NCBI GenBank assembly: GCA_965211775.1
Contig: OZ242974.1
Span: 372,001-436,000, forward strand
From: Thiodiazotropha sp040506975
GTDB lineage: Bacteria > Pseudomonadota > Gammaproteobacteria > Chromatiales > Chromatiaceae
Reading direction: 5' to 3'
Length of the DNA stretch: 64,000 bases
Position numbers and translations under genes: made by a program. The first letter of the stretch is position 1, and each line of letters opens with the position of its first letter. Shown one piece after another: positions 54,534 through 63,776 of the stretch. The notes beneath the pieces were generated by a model. That model had not been told where the DNA came from. It worked only from the letters and a program-made list of their open reading frames with translations, and ran no database searches.

Positions 54534-56348
54534 TCAGTCACGGTTCGTCTCCCGGATCAACTCGATGGTTTCACCCAACTGAGCGGGGCCAATATCGGCA
54601 GCCATGGCGGAAAATCCAACCACCGGAACACCGCTCCAGGTATTGGTGACACCAACCCCCAGGCCACCGTCGGGTTCTGTCAGTTCTGTGATGCCTTGGT
54701 TAGACGCATAATCGGAGAGCGCGCTGAACTTTATCCAACCCGCTTGGATACCACCATAAATATACCAATTGAATACATTTTGCGGCGCAGTAAAGAATAC
54801 ACTTTGATTGCCTCCAGCCCACCTGTTTACAGAAATCACATTAACAGACCGGCTGACTGTAGCGACGAATGATGGCAATAGCTCGGGTGGCGTTCCTGGC
54901 CAAGAGTTGTTCACTGAAAAGAGTCCATCCTGTTCTTCATAGTTTCTATACTCCATTCGTAATAGAAAGTCTTGATTGTCGTAATCAATAAAACCCGCAT
55001 TGGTGCAAAGGTTGCCGGCACCATCATGGGGAAAGTCCTGAACCACAGCAGCTAACGACGGCAGGTTTACACTATCACCATCACTGATACCATCACCCAG
55101 AGACCCGACACAGGCAGCTTCATTCGCATCCAGCTGATTGGTGAGTGCGCCACCATTGAAGATCCCGTGCTTGCGCATCGGAAAGGTCAATACTATGTCC
55201 GTCTCACCAAAGATGAGGTCACCAGAGGGGCCATACTCGACAAAAAAGGGAGCTGCCACACTCTCCGCGCTGAGCACCATGGCAATCGGCAGGGGATTCG
55301 ACCCCATTGGCACCGACGGCAGCGGCGAGATATCGTGCAAAGCACCGGTGTCGTACTCGGTCAGGGGCATAGAGTCGCCCTTCTTCCCATCACCCTGTGC
55401 ATTGGTGATGTAGGCCTCCCGGATGTCCCCAGACGCTAGGGACGGTAAACGGTAATTTACCGGGTCATCGGGCAGGTAGTGTTGAGCGACGGTCGTGTAA
55501 CGGTCGATGTGCACCCCCTCCTGCACAAAGGCCGCCCCTGATGCAATATTGATCACGATACCGTATGCGTTGATGCCCCCGCTCGGCGCCACAAGTCCGG
55601 CATTGTGGCTGTCGGCATAGGGTAGTGCCAAGTCTCCACTATCCTGCGCCACTCCGATCACACCCATGCTGCCCTGCTCGAAGCCGTTGATATCGCTTGC
55701 TCTCACCGCACCCGCCACCCAGGCATCCGCCACCCAGGCATCCGCCACCACGGAACAATCCGCCGGCAACCGGCTGGCATCATGTAGAAGGCCCGCCGTA
55801 ATGTCGATGTCACCAGCAACTGCATTGATAGCACCGTCAGCGATACCACTCGCGTCAATCTCGGCATAGAAGCCGCCATCGACTGCCACACCAAGGCCGT
55901 CAGCGATATCACCCATCTCGATAATCTCCACATAGCCTTCTGTAACATCGTCGTCCGTTGTGGCTGTGTAGGGATCTTGAAAATCGATACCGGTCTGCAG
56001 CTCAGCCTTGGCGGGATAGGTGCAGCTCTCGTCCTCGGTGATCAGGTTGGGCAGCCCCGTATCCGGATTCATCCGCAGTGTGGCGTTCCAGACATCAAAG
56101 GGGGAGAGATAGAGATTAATGTTCAGCAGGTCCGCGCCAATGCGGGAATCGAGCAGGCGTACCCGCACCGCTTTGTACTTACCGGTGGTATTGGTCACCG
56201 TGAAGTTGGTGATGAAGTTGTTGTTGACCGTATAGTAGGGCAGCAAGGCCACCTGGCCGGTGCGGTCGTGGTTGATATGGACTGCGAGTGCGGTACCACT
56301 TGCGGTTATGAGTAGCAGGACGATGATGGATTTGAGTCCCTTCAGCAC
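54534..56348 (-). CDS. Secreted tandem-paralog protein B
   Basis: 604-aa exported protein. Signal peptide about 1-22 (IIVLLLITASGTALA). The N-terminal 200 residues are nearly the same as in its neighbour: INHDRTGQVALLPYYTVNNN, AVRVRLLDSRIGADLLNINL and LITEDESCTYPAK. The central part is conserved with small indels, including a repeat ADAWVADAWVAG. The C-terminal third diverges, but the last 40 residues (GVPVVGFSAMAADIGPAQLG) are again conserved. There is no membrane anchor or sorting signal. The two genes, about 85 bp apart, are a tandem duplication. The function is unknown; a surface or extracellular structural role is possible. Confidence 0.78.
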   Translation of the reverse strand: MLKGLKSIIVLLLITASGTALAVHINHDRTGQVALLPYYTVNNNFITNFTVTNTTGKYKAVRVRLLDSRIGADLLNINLYLSPFDVWNATLRMNPDTGLPNLITEDESCTYPAKAELQTGIDFQDPYTATTDDDVTEGYVEIIEMGDIADGLGVAVDGGFYAEIDASGIADGAINAVAGDIDITAGLLHDASRLPADCSVVADAWVADAWVAGAVRASDINGFEQGSMGVIGVAQDSGDLALPYADSHNAGLVAPSGGINAYGIVINIASGAAFVQEGVHIDRYTTVAQHYLPDDPVNYRLPSLASGDIREAYITNAQGDGKKGDSMPLTEYDTGALHDISPLPSVPMGSNPLPIAMVLSAESVAAPFFVEYGPSGDLIFGETDIVLTFPMRKHGIFNGGALTNQLDANEAACVGSLGDGISDGDSVNLPSLAAVVQDFPHDGAGNLCTNAGFIDYDNQDFLLRMEYRNYEEQDGLFSVNNSWPGTPPELLPSFVATVSRSVNVISVNRWAGGNQSVFFTAPQNVFNWYIYGGIQAGWIKFSALSDYASNQGITELTEPDGGLGVGVTNTWSGVPVVGFSAMAADIGPAQLGETIELIRETNRD

Positions 56349-56448
56349 GGATCTGACTCCTTGATATCCATTGGAAACCTAGCACAATGATTAGTGAATC
56401 ATCCCAAGGACACTAAAATAACATTGATCAAGTTATGGCGCACGAAAA

Positions 56449-56943
56449 ATGAGTAGTGCAGAACAATATGAGATCAGGACGGCTGACAACACCCATTTCG
56501 AAGGGATAGTCGAGCTGTTCACCACACCTGAAGAGTTGTTCTTGATCTATCCATCCGGAAGCTGGCCTTTCGACAAGGCGCAACTCGAAAGACTCAGCAG
56601 GGAGCGGAGGGACTTCACAGTAGTCCTGGAAAATGGACAGGTCATCGGTTTCGCCAATCTCTATACCAGCATTGCCGGCGACAGGTATTTCATCGGTAAC
56701 GTTGTCATCTCGGACGCCTACCGGGGCCAGGGCATCGGCAGGCGCCTGGTCCGCCACATGTGCGACAGGATCTTCGACCGCTACGCTTCAACCGTCTACA
56801 TTTCGGTATTCCCCGACAATACCCCGGCACTGCTGCTCTACGCCTCGCTCGGCTTCATGCCTTATGACATTGAACGGCGCACCATGCCGAATGGCGATAG
56901 TGCCGCCTTGCTGCATATGCGCCTGGATGCCAGGAGCTGGTGA
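56449..56943 (+). CDS. GNAT family N-acetyltransferase
   Basis: 164-aa acetyltransferase. The acetyl-CoA-binding motif A is VVISDAYRGQGIGRRLVRHM (about residues 84-103), followed by VFPDNTPALLLYASLGF (motif B). The acceptor substrate is unknown. Single gene, convergent with the RND permease. Confidence 0.9.
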   Translation: MSSAEQYEIRTADNTHFEGIVELFTTPEELFLIYPSGSWPFDKAQLERLSRERRDFTVVLENGQVIGFANLYTSIAGDRYFIGNVVISDAYRGQGIGRRLVRHMCDRIFDRYASTVYISVFPDNTPALLLYASLGFMPYDIERRTMPNGDSAALLHMRLDARSW

Positions 56944-56949
56944 GTTTAA

Positions 56950-57039
56950 GTCCGCAAATGAACGCTGATTAACGCAAATGTTTTCATTTCATTGAGACTA
57001 ATTCGCGTAGGTTTGCAGTGATTCGCGTCCATTTGCGGC
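56950..57039. repeat. Palindromic intergenic element, GTCCGCAAATGAACGC family (3, short)
   Basis: An arm beginning GTCCGCAAATGAACGCTGAT at 56950-56980 and a diverged inverse arm at 57012-57039 (ATTCGCGTCCATTTGCGGC). It lies between the convergent ends of the GNAT and RND permease genes and lacks the long interior of the other two pairs. Confidence 0.78.
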
Positions 57040-57072
57040 TTATGCGGACCCACCAAGGAGGGCCGCTGACAG

Positions 57073-60000
57073 CTATGCATCACCCGCGCGAATGAACTCG
57101 ACCCGATTGCGCATCGCCGCGTAGTAGACCACCGGGATCACCACCAGGGTCAGCACCGTGGAGACGAACAGGCCGAAGATTAGGGAGACCGCCAGGCCGC
57201 TGAAGATCGGGTCGTCGAGGATGAAGAATCCACCCGCCATCGCCGCCACGGCGGTCAAGGCGATCGGCTTGGCGCGCACCGTCGCCGAATCGATCACCGC
57301 CTGTTCCAGCGCCATCCCCTCACGCACCTGCTGGTTGATGAAATCTACCAGCAGGATGGAGTTGCGCACGATGATGCCCGCCAGGGCGATCATGCCGATC
57401 ATCGAGGTGGCGGTGAACTGGGCGCCGAGCAGCGCATGCCCGGGCAGGATGCCGATCACGGTGAGCGGGATCGGCGCCATGATCACCAGCGGCACCAGGT
57501 AGGAGCGGAACTGGGCGACCACCAGCAGGTAGATCATCAGCAGACCCACCGAGTAGGCGATGCCCATGTCGCGGAAGGTCTCGTAGGTGATCTGCCACTC
57601 CCCGTCCCACTTCAGGCTGTAGGCGTAGGGATTCTCCGGCTGTTGCAGGAACCACTGCTCGATGCCTCCGTCACCCTGCAGCTGTTCCGAAATACCGAAC
57701 AGGCCGTAGAGCGGGCTGTCGGTCTCCCCCGCCATGTCACCGGTGACATAGACCACCGGCAGCAGGTCCTTGTGGTGAATCGAGTACTCTCTCACCCGCG
57801 GTATCACCTGCACGATCTCAGACAGTGGCACCAGCTTGCCGCTCTGGGCGCGCACCCGCAGGGCGAGCACCTGATCCAGATCGGCCTTGTCGGCTTCGGC
57901 GTATTCGATACGGATAGGGACGGCATACTTCAGGTTCTCTCCATGAAGATAACTGGCATCCTCGCCTGCGAGCACGGTTGACAGCGCTTCGGCCACCGCG
58001 CTCTGGGGCACCCCGAGGCGGGAGGCCTTGGCCCGGTCGACCTGGACAACGAACTTGGCGGAGGGATACTCCACGCTGTCGTCCACATCGATGATGTCCG
58101 GGGTGTTCTCGAACACCTTGCGCACCTCCCAGGCCGCCTCGGTCTGACCCTCGTAGTCGAGGCCATAGACCTCGGCCACCAGGGGCGACATCACCGGCGG
58201 TCCCGGGGGAACCTCAACCACCTTAAGATTGCCGTTATACTCCCGGGCAATGGCCTGCAGCGGTCCGCGCACCGCCAATGCCACCTCGTGGCTCTTGCGT
58301 TCCCGCTGGTGCTTGTCCACCAGATTGACCTGAATGTCACCGAGGTGGGCCCCTTCCCGCAGATAGTACTGCCTGACCAGACCGTTGAAGCCGATGGGGG
58401 AGGCGGTGCCGGCATAGACCTGGTAGTCGGAGACCTCCTCGACGCCGCCCAGGTAGTCCCCCAGCTCATCCAGCACCCGCGCGGTCTGCTCCAGGCTGGT
58501 CCCCTCCGGCATATCGAGTACCACCTGGAACTCCGACTTGTTGTCGAAGGGGAGCATCTTCAGTACCACCGACTTGGTCGCCACCAGGGCGAGGGAGGCG
58601 GCGATCAGCAGCAAGATCGATCCCAGCAGCACCCAGCGCATGCGATTGCCGCGCTTGCCCACCAGGAAGGGGGCCATCACCCGGCTGAAGAAGCGGCTCA
58701 GCGCCGTCTCCCGCTTCTCGTCGTGGGCATGGCTGGCGATCCGTTCCGCCTGACCGGCCAGAATCCGGTTGGTCATCCAGGGGGTGAAGACAAAGGCCAC
58801 CACCAGGGAGATCAACATGCCGGTACTGGCATTGATCGGGATCGGGCTCATATAGGGTCCCATCAGCCCGGTGACGAAGGCCATCGGCAGCAATGCCGCG
58901 ATTACCGTGAAGGTCGCCAGGATGGTCGGACCGCCGACCTCGTCCACCGCTTTCGGGATCGCCTCCAGCAGATGCCTGGAACCCATCTGCAGGTGGCGAT
59001 GGATGTTCTCCACAACCACAATGGCGTCATCCACCAGGATGCCGATGGAGAAGATCAGGGCGAACAGGGAGACCCGATTGAGGGTGAAGCCCCAGGCCCA
59101 GGAAGCGAACAGGGTGATCGCCAGGGTCACCACCACTGCGGCGCCGACGATGAACGCCTCGCGCCAGCCGATGGTCAGCAGCACCAATCCCACCACCGAG
59201 AGGGTGGCGAAGGCGAGCTTGCTGATCAGCTTGTTGGCCTTAGCCTCGGCGGTCGCACCATAATTACGGGTGATGGTGGCGTGCACACCTTCAGGGATGA
59301 AAATGCCGTCCAGTTGCTCGAAGCGCTCGATCACCGACTTGGCGATATCCACCGCGTTGGTACCCGCCTTCTTGGCGACCACCACCGTGACCGCGGGAAA
59401 CTTCCCTCCCTTGGGCAGCTGTTTCCGCTCCCCTTGCGGGCCCGTCCCCATCCAGACATAGTGCCGGGGTTGATCCGGCCGATGGACTACCTCGGCGACA
59501 TCCCGCAGATAGACGGCCTTGCCCTCTCTCACCCCGACCACCAGGCTGCCGATCTCATCGGGCGAGGTGAGGAAGGTGCCCGCCTGCACCAGCAGCTCCC
59601 GGTTCTCAGCGGTGACCTCGATGTTGTCGCGGATATGATTACCCGCCTGCAGGGCGGTGCGCAGATCGCTCAGATCGATGCCGTGTCCCGCCAGCGACTG
59701 GGGGTCGAGCAGCACGTGCACCACCCGGTCCGGATTGCCGATGGTGTAGATATCCCGGGTACCGGGCACCCGCTTCAATTCCGACTCGATGGCATGGGCG
59801 ACCTGGCCCAGTTCGTAGGCGCCGATTGCCGGGTCTTCCGACCACAGGGTCGCGGTCACGATGGGCACGTCATCGATGCCTTTCGGCTTGATGATCGGTT
59901 GTCCCACCCCGAGCCCCCGTGGCAGCCAGTCCTGGTTTGCGTAGACCTTGCTGAAGAGCCTTACGATGGCATCCTCCCGATCCTCGCCTACCAGAAACTG

Positions 60001-60297
60001 CACGGTCAGCACCGCCATGCCGGGACGGGAGGTGGAGTAGACATGCTTGATGCCGTCGATCTCCGACAGCACCTGCTCGGCCGGTGTCGCCACCAGGTTC
60101 TCGATCTCGGTGGCGGTGGCGCCGGGAAAGGGGATGAAGACGTTGGCGAAGGTGACGTTGATCTGCGGCTCCTCCTCCCGCGGTGTCACCAGCACGGCAA
60201 ATACTCCCAGCAGCAATCCCACCAGGGCCAGCAGCGGCGTGATCTCAGTGATCAGGAAGCGTTCTGCGACGCTGCCCGAGATACCCAGCTTACTCAT
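57073..60297 (-). CDS. RND efflux transporter, permease subunit
   Basis: 1074-aa inner-membrane proton-driven pump of the AcrB/HAE1-like group with 12 helices and two large periplasmic loops. The N-terminal helix is ITPLLALVGLLLGVFAVL. The proton-relay helix has GILVDDAIVVVENIHRHL with the paired Asp. Further family segments: ATFTVIAALLPMAFVTGLMGPYM and MIALAGIIVRNSILLVDFINQ. It overlaps the adaptor gene by 8 bp. No outer-membrane channel gene is adjacent, so it must share a TolC-type protein. The substrate is unknown. Confidence 0.94.
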   Translation of the reverse strand: MSKLGISGSVAERFLITEITPLLALVGLLLGVFAVLVTPREEEPQINVTFANVFIPFPGATATEIENLVATPAEQVLSEIDGIKHVYSTSRPGMAVLTVQFLVGEDREDAIVRLFSKVYANQDWLPRGLGVGQPIIKPKGIDDVPIVTATLWSEDPAIGAYELGQVAHAIESELKRVPGTRDIYTIGNPDRVVHVLLDPQSLAGHGIDLSDLRTALQAGNHIRDNIEVTAENRELLVQAGTFLTSPDEIGSLVVGVREGKAVYLRDVAEVVHRPDQPRHYVWMGTGPQGERKQLPKGGKFPAVTVVVAKKAGTNAVDIAKSVIERFEQLDGIFIPEGVHATITRNYGATAEAKANKLISKLAFATLSVVGLVLLTIGWREAFIVGAAVVVTLAITLFASWAWGFTLNRVSLFALIFSIGILVDDAIVVVENIHRHLQMGSRHLLEAIPKAVDEVGGPTILATFTVIAALLPMAFVTGLMGPYMSPIPINASTGMLISLVVAFVFTPWMTNRILAGQAERIASHAHDEKRETALSRFFSRVMAPFLVGKRGNRMRWVLLGSILLLIAASLALVATKSVVLKMLPFDNKSEFQVVLDMPEGTSLEQTARVLDELGDYLGGVEEVSDYQVYAGTASPIGFNGLVRQYYLREGAHLGDIQVNLVDKHQRERKSHEVALAVRGPLQAIAREYNGNLKVVEVPPGPPVMSPLVAEVYGLDYEGQTEAAWEVRKVFENTPDIIDVDDSVEYPSAKFVVQVDRAKASRLGVPQSAVAEALSTVLAGEDASYLHGENLKYAVPIRIEYAEADKADLDQVLALRVRAQSGKLVPLSEIVQVIPRVREYSIHHKDLLPVVYVTGDMAGETDSPLYGLFGISEQLQGDGGIEQWFLQQPENPYAYSLKWDGEWQITYETFRDMGIAYSVGLLMIYLLVVAQFRSYLVPLVIMAPIPLTVIGILPGHALLGAQFTATSMIGMIALAGIIVRNSILLVDFINQQVREGMALEQAVIDSATVRAKPIALTAVAAMAGGFFILDDPIFSGLAVSLIFGLFVSTVLTLVVIPVVYYAAMRNRVEFIRAGDA

Positions 60298-61339
60298 CGC
60301 GACTCTCCGCCAGCTGCTGTTTCAATAAGGTGGCGGCGGCCACCGGGTCGGTCGCCACCGTTTCGCCTTCGGAGAGTCCGGCGATAATCGACAACATGCC
60401 GTCGACGGGGTGTTCCGCGGCCCGAATCAAGCGGAAACGGACCCGTTGATCTTGATCGACCACATAGACCGCCGTCACTTCGGAACGATAGACCACGGCC
60501 TCACGCGGCACCACCAGCTCCTTCCTGACGCCGGTCACAAAGGCGGTCTTGACGAACATGCCGGGAAACAGATCCTTCAATCCTTGCGGCAGATCGACTC
60601 TCACCCTGAAGGTGCTGCTGCTCTGGTCGGCAAAGGGAAAGATAGTCAGCCCCTCTCCCTGGATCGCCTCGCCGTTCGGCAACAGAACCCGCGCCTTGCC
60701 CTGAGCCCGAATCACCGGGATCAGGCTCTGGGGCAGCTCGACACTGACCCTCAACTGGTCGAGGGAGATACCGCTCATCAGCTTCTGCCCCGGGGAGGCG
60801 ATCTCGCCCACCTCCACATGGCGATGGGTCACGATGCCGCTGTAGGGTGCCTTGACACGGGTGTATTCAAACTGCTCACTGGCCTGGGCCAGGCGGGCGT
60901 CCGCCGCCTCCTTGCGCGCCTTTGCGGATTTCAGCGCCGCGGTGGCTTTATCCAGCTGCGACTGGGACGCAAGCTTGCGTCCGAACAGATCCTTGGTGCG
61001 TTTGAAATCATCCCGGGACTCCTGCAGACGCGCCGCGGCCTCTTTCAGGTCGGCACGGGCCTGATCCAGGCCGGCTCTCTGCTCGATATCTTTCAGTTGC
61101 ACCACCACTTGCCCCTTTTTCACATAGTCATCCACATCGAAAAGGATCGATTCCACCTGGCCCCGGGTCTGGGCTGAGAGGGTGGTCTGATTGATCGCCT
61201 CGACCACCCCGTCGAGCCAAAACTCCCTGACCGCTTCACGCTTTATCACGGCGACGCTGTCCAGCTCGGGCATTTCAGCCACCGAGAAACCGGGCGACAG
61301 CGCAAGGCCGAGCATTAATGGAACCAGTAAACGCCTCAT
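60290..61339 (-). CDS. RND efflux periplasmic adaptor subunit
   Basis: 349-aa membrane-fusion protein. It has a signal peptide (LLVPLMLGLALSPGFSVA), then half a lipoyl domain (TLSAQTRGQVESILFDVDDYVKKGQVVVQL), a coiled-coil hairpin (about 90-150), the second lipoyl half (YTRVKAPYSGIVTHRHVEVGEIASPGQ) and beta-barrel domains. It is the first gene of the two-gene efflux operon; it stabilises the link between pump and outer-membrane channel. Confidence 0.94.
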   Translation of the reverse strand: MRRLLVPLMLGLALSPGFSVAEMPELDSVAVIKREAVREFWLDGVVEAINQTTLSAQTRGQVESILFDVDDYVKKGQVVVQLKDIEQRAGLDQARADLKEAAARLQESRDDFKRTKDLFGRKLASQSQLDKATAALKSAKARKEAADARLAQASEQFEYTRVKAPYSGIVTHRHVEVGEIASPGQKLMSGISLDQLRVSVELPQSLIPVIRAQGKARVLLPNGEAIQGEGLTIFPFADQSSSTFRVRVDLPQGLKDLFPGMFVKTAFVTGVRKELVVPREAVVYRSEVTAVYVVDQDQRVRFRLIRAAEHPVDGMLSIIAGLSEGETVATDPVAAATLLKQQLAESRDE

Positions 61340-61516
61340 TTTAAGGACTCCGATAAGTATATTAGATTTCTCTTATATTAGTGCTTCGTTAATATTTTTC
61401 AACCACATACTTCAATGGCGGCGCCTATTTCTGACGCTGATCACATGGCTGGTATCGCTTGACCTCGATGCTGCCTCTGGTAATGTCTCAGGCAGAGATA
61501 ATCAACAACCAGACCC

Positions 61517-62983
61517 ATGAAGTACAAAGATTTACGTGATTTCATTCAACAGCTTGAATCCCGCGGTGATCTGAAGCGCATTCACACCGAGGTGGACCCC
61601 AAGCTGGAGATCACCGAAATCTGCGACCGCACCCTGCGCCGCGGCGGCCCGGCCCTGCTGTTCGAGAAGGTCAAAGGCTCCCCCTACCCGCTGCTCGGAA
61701 ACCTGTTCGGCACCCCCGAGCGGGTCGCCATGGGGATGGGAGAAGAGCGGGTAGACGCCCTGCGGGAAGTGGGCAGGCTGCTGGCGTTTCTCAAAGAGCC
61801 CGATCCCCCCAAAGGCATGAAGGACGCCTGGGACAAGTTGCCGGTATTCCGCAAGGTGCTCGATATGGCCCCCAAAGAGCTGCGCAACGCACCTTGCCAG
61901 GCCGTTACACAACAGGGGGACGAGGTCGACCTGACCCGGCTGCCGATTCAAACCTGCTGGCCCGAGGATGCCGCTCCGCTGATCACCTGGGGCCTGGTCA
62001 TCACCCGCGGCCCCAACAAATCGCGCCAGAATCTCGGTATCTACCGCATGCAACTGCTGGGCCCCAACCGTCTTATCATGCGCTGGCTGGCCCATCGCGG
62101 CGGGGCGCTCGATTTCCGCGACTGGCAGGCGACGCATCCCGGGGAACCCTTCCCGGTCTGTGTCGCCCTCGGGGCCGATCCGGCCACCATCCTGGGCGCG
62201 GTGACCCCGGTGCCGGATACACTCTCGGAATATGCCTTTGCCGGATTGCTGCGCGGCAGCCGCACCGAGGTGGTGAAATGCATCGACTCCGAGCTTCAGG
62301 TCCCCGCCTCCGCGGAGTTCGTGCTGGAGGGTCATATCCATCCCGACGATATGGCGATGGAGGGCCCTTACGGTGACCACACCGGTTACTACAACGAGGT
62401 TGAGCACTTCCCCGTTTTCACCGTATCGCGCCTGACCCATCGCGAGGAACCGATCTATCACAGCACCTATACCGGCCGTCCCCCGGATGAACCGGCGGTG
62501 CTCGGTATGGCGTTGAATGAGGTTTTCGTACCGATCCTGCAGAAACAGTTCCCGGAGATCGTCGATTTCTATCTTCCCCCCGAGGGCTGTTCCTACAGGC
62601 TTGCAATTGTCAGTATGAAAAAGCAGTATCCCGGTCATGCCAAGCGCGTCATGATGGGGGTATGGTCTTTCCTGAGGCAGTTTATGTACACCAAGTTCGT
62701 GATCGTCGTCGATGATGATGTCGATACCCGGGACTGGCAGGATGTCATATGGGCCATGACTACCCGCATGGATCCGGCACGGGACACCACCATCGTGGAG
62801 AATACCCCCATCGACTATCTCGACTTCGCCTCGCCGGTATCGGGCCTCGGATCCAAAATCGGGCTTGATGCGACGAACAAAATGCCCGGCGAGACCGACC
62901 GGGAGTGGGGAAGACCGATCACCATGACGCCGAGCGTCAAGCAACGCATCGATCAGATTTGGGATCAGCTCGGGATCGACTAA
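61517..62983 (+). CDS. ubiD: UbiD prenylated-FMN decarboxylase
   Basis: 488-aa 3-octaprenyl-4-hydroxybenzoate decarboxylase of ubiquinone synthesis. It starts MKYKDLRDFIQQLESRGDLKRI as usual. Family segments include QNLGIYRMQ, MRWLAHRGGA, EGHIHPDDMAMEGPYGDHTGYY with the catalytic Glu, and AMTTRMDPARD. It needs prenyl-FMN from UbiX, which is not in the window. Length normal. Confidence 0.97.
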   Translation: MKYKDLRDFIQQLESRGDLKRIHTEVDPKLEITEICDRTLRRGGPALLFEKVKGSPYPLLGNLFGTPERVAMGMGEERVDALREVGRLLAFLKEPDPPKGMKDAWDKLPVFRKVLDMAPKELRNAPCQAVTQQGDEVDLTRLPIQTCWPEDAAPLITWGLVITRGPNKSRQNLGIYRMQLLGPNRLIMRWLAHRGGALDFRDWQATHPGEPFPVCVALGADPATILGAVTPVPDTLSEYAFAGLLRGSRTEVVKCIDSELQVPASAEFVLEGHIHPDDMAMEGPYGDHTGYYNEVEHFPVFTVSRLTHREEPIYHSTYTGRPPDEPAVLGMALNEVFVPILQKQFPEIVDFYLPPEGCSYRLAIVSMKKQYPGHAKRVMMGVWSFLRQFMYTKFVIVVDDDVDTRDWQDVIWAMTTRMDPARDTTIVENTPIDYLDFASPVSGLGSKIGLDATNKMPGETDREWGRPITMTPSVKQRIDQIWDQLGID

Positions 62984-63029
62984 ACTAAAGCCTGATAAGA
63001 CTAATCCACAAATAGGGTAGGGAAGTATA

Positions 63030-63656
63030 ATGCGCACAATCATGTTGATGAACGCCAAGGGGGGTTGTGGCAAAACCACCATCGCTACCAACCTGGCCAC
63101 CTGGTACGCCGATGAAGGCAAAAAAGTCGCCTTGGCAGACTTCGATACACAGCAGTCGACCATCGACTGGCTGGGAGCCAGGAAAGATTACGATGGCATC
63201 CCCGATATCCAGGCCATCAATGCGGTGAACGAGCCGGTCAGACCCGCCAAAGGGACTGATCTGCTGATCATGGACGCGCCAGCCGGCGTGCATGGCAAGG
63301 CCATCAATAAAATGCTGCTTCGCGTGGACACACTGATCCTGCCCGTGCTTCCCTCCCCCATCGATATGCGCGCGTGCAGCCGTTTTCTCACCGAACTGCT
63401 GTCCAGCGGACGGGTATCTAAAAATCAGACACGTATCGGCATTGTCGCCAACCGGGCCAAGGAGCAGACGCGTATCTACCACGACCTGGAGACCTACCTG
63501 GGTCATCTCAAGATCCCCTTTATCACCCATCTGCGGGAGAGCCAAAACTACATCCGCTCCGCTGAAAAGGGCCTGGCCATATTCGAACTGGCCCCGTCCC
63601 AGGTCTACAAGGATGTCATTCTCTGGGATCCACTGTTCAAATGGTTGAAGGTTTAA
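63030..63656 (+). CDS. ParA-type ATPase
   Basis: 208-aa P-loop ATPase of the ParA/MinD superfamily with deviant Walker A NAKGGCGKTT (residues 8-17, signature Lys present), A' motif ADFDTQQSTIDWL and Walker B LLIMDAPAG. It is short and lacks an N-terminal DNA-binding domain. No parB or parS is nearby, so it is an orphan that may position some cellular cargo rather than the chromosome. It follows ubiD by 46 bp and could be co-transcribed. Confidence 0.88.
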   Translation: MRTIMLMNAKGGCGKTTIATNLATWYADEGKKVALADFDTQQSTIDWLGARKDYDGIPDIQAINAVNEPVRPAKGTDLLIMDAPAGVHGKAINKMLLRVDTLILPVLPSPIDMRACSRFLTELLSSGRVSKNQTRIGIVANRAKEQTRIYHDLETYLGHLKIPFITHLRESQNYIRSAEKGLAIFELAPSQVYKDVILWDPLFKWLKV

Positions 63657-63776
63657 TACCGGATTTTACCGTTCATCCCACGACTCCGGCGGTTGACGCT
63701 TATCATTCGCGGTAGCGGCAGGGATGCCGCGTAAACCCCATCAGTATGACGATCTGAACAAAGAAAGCACCGCTAT

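Noticed and set aside
58288..60387. 699-aa ORF antisense to the RND permease
   Set aside because: It is a long shadow ORF in GC-rich sequence, His- and Gln-rich, with no domain.
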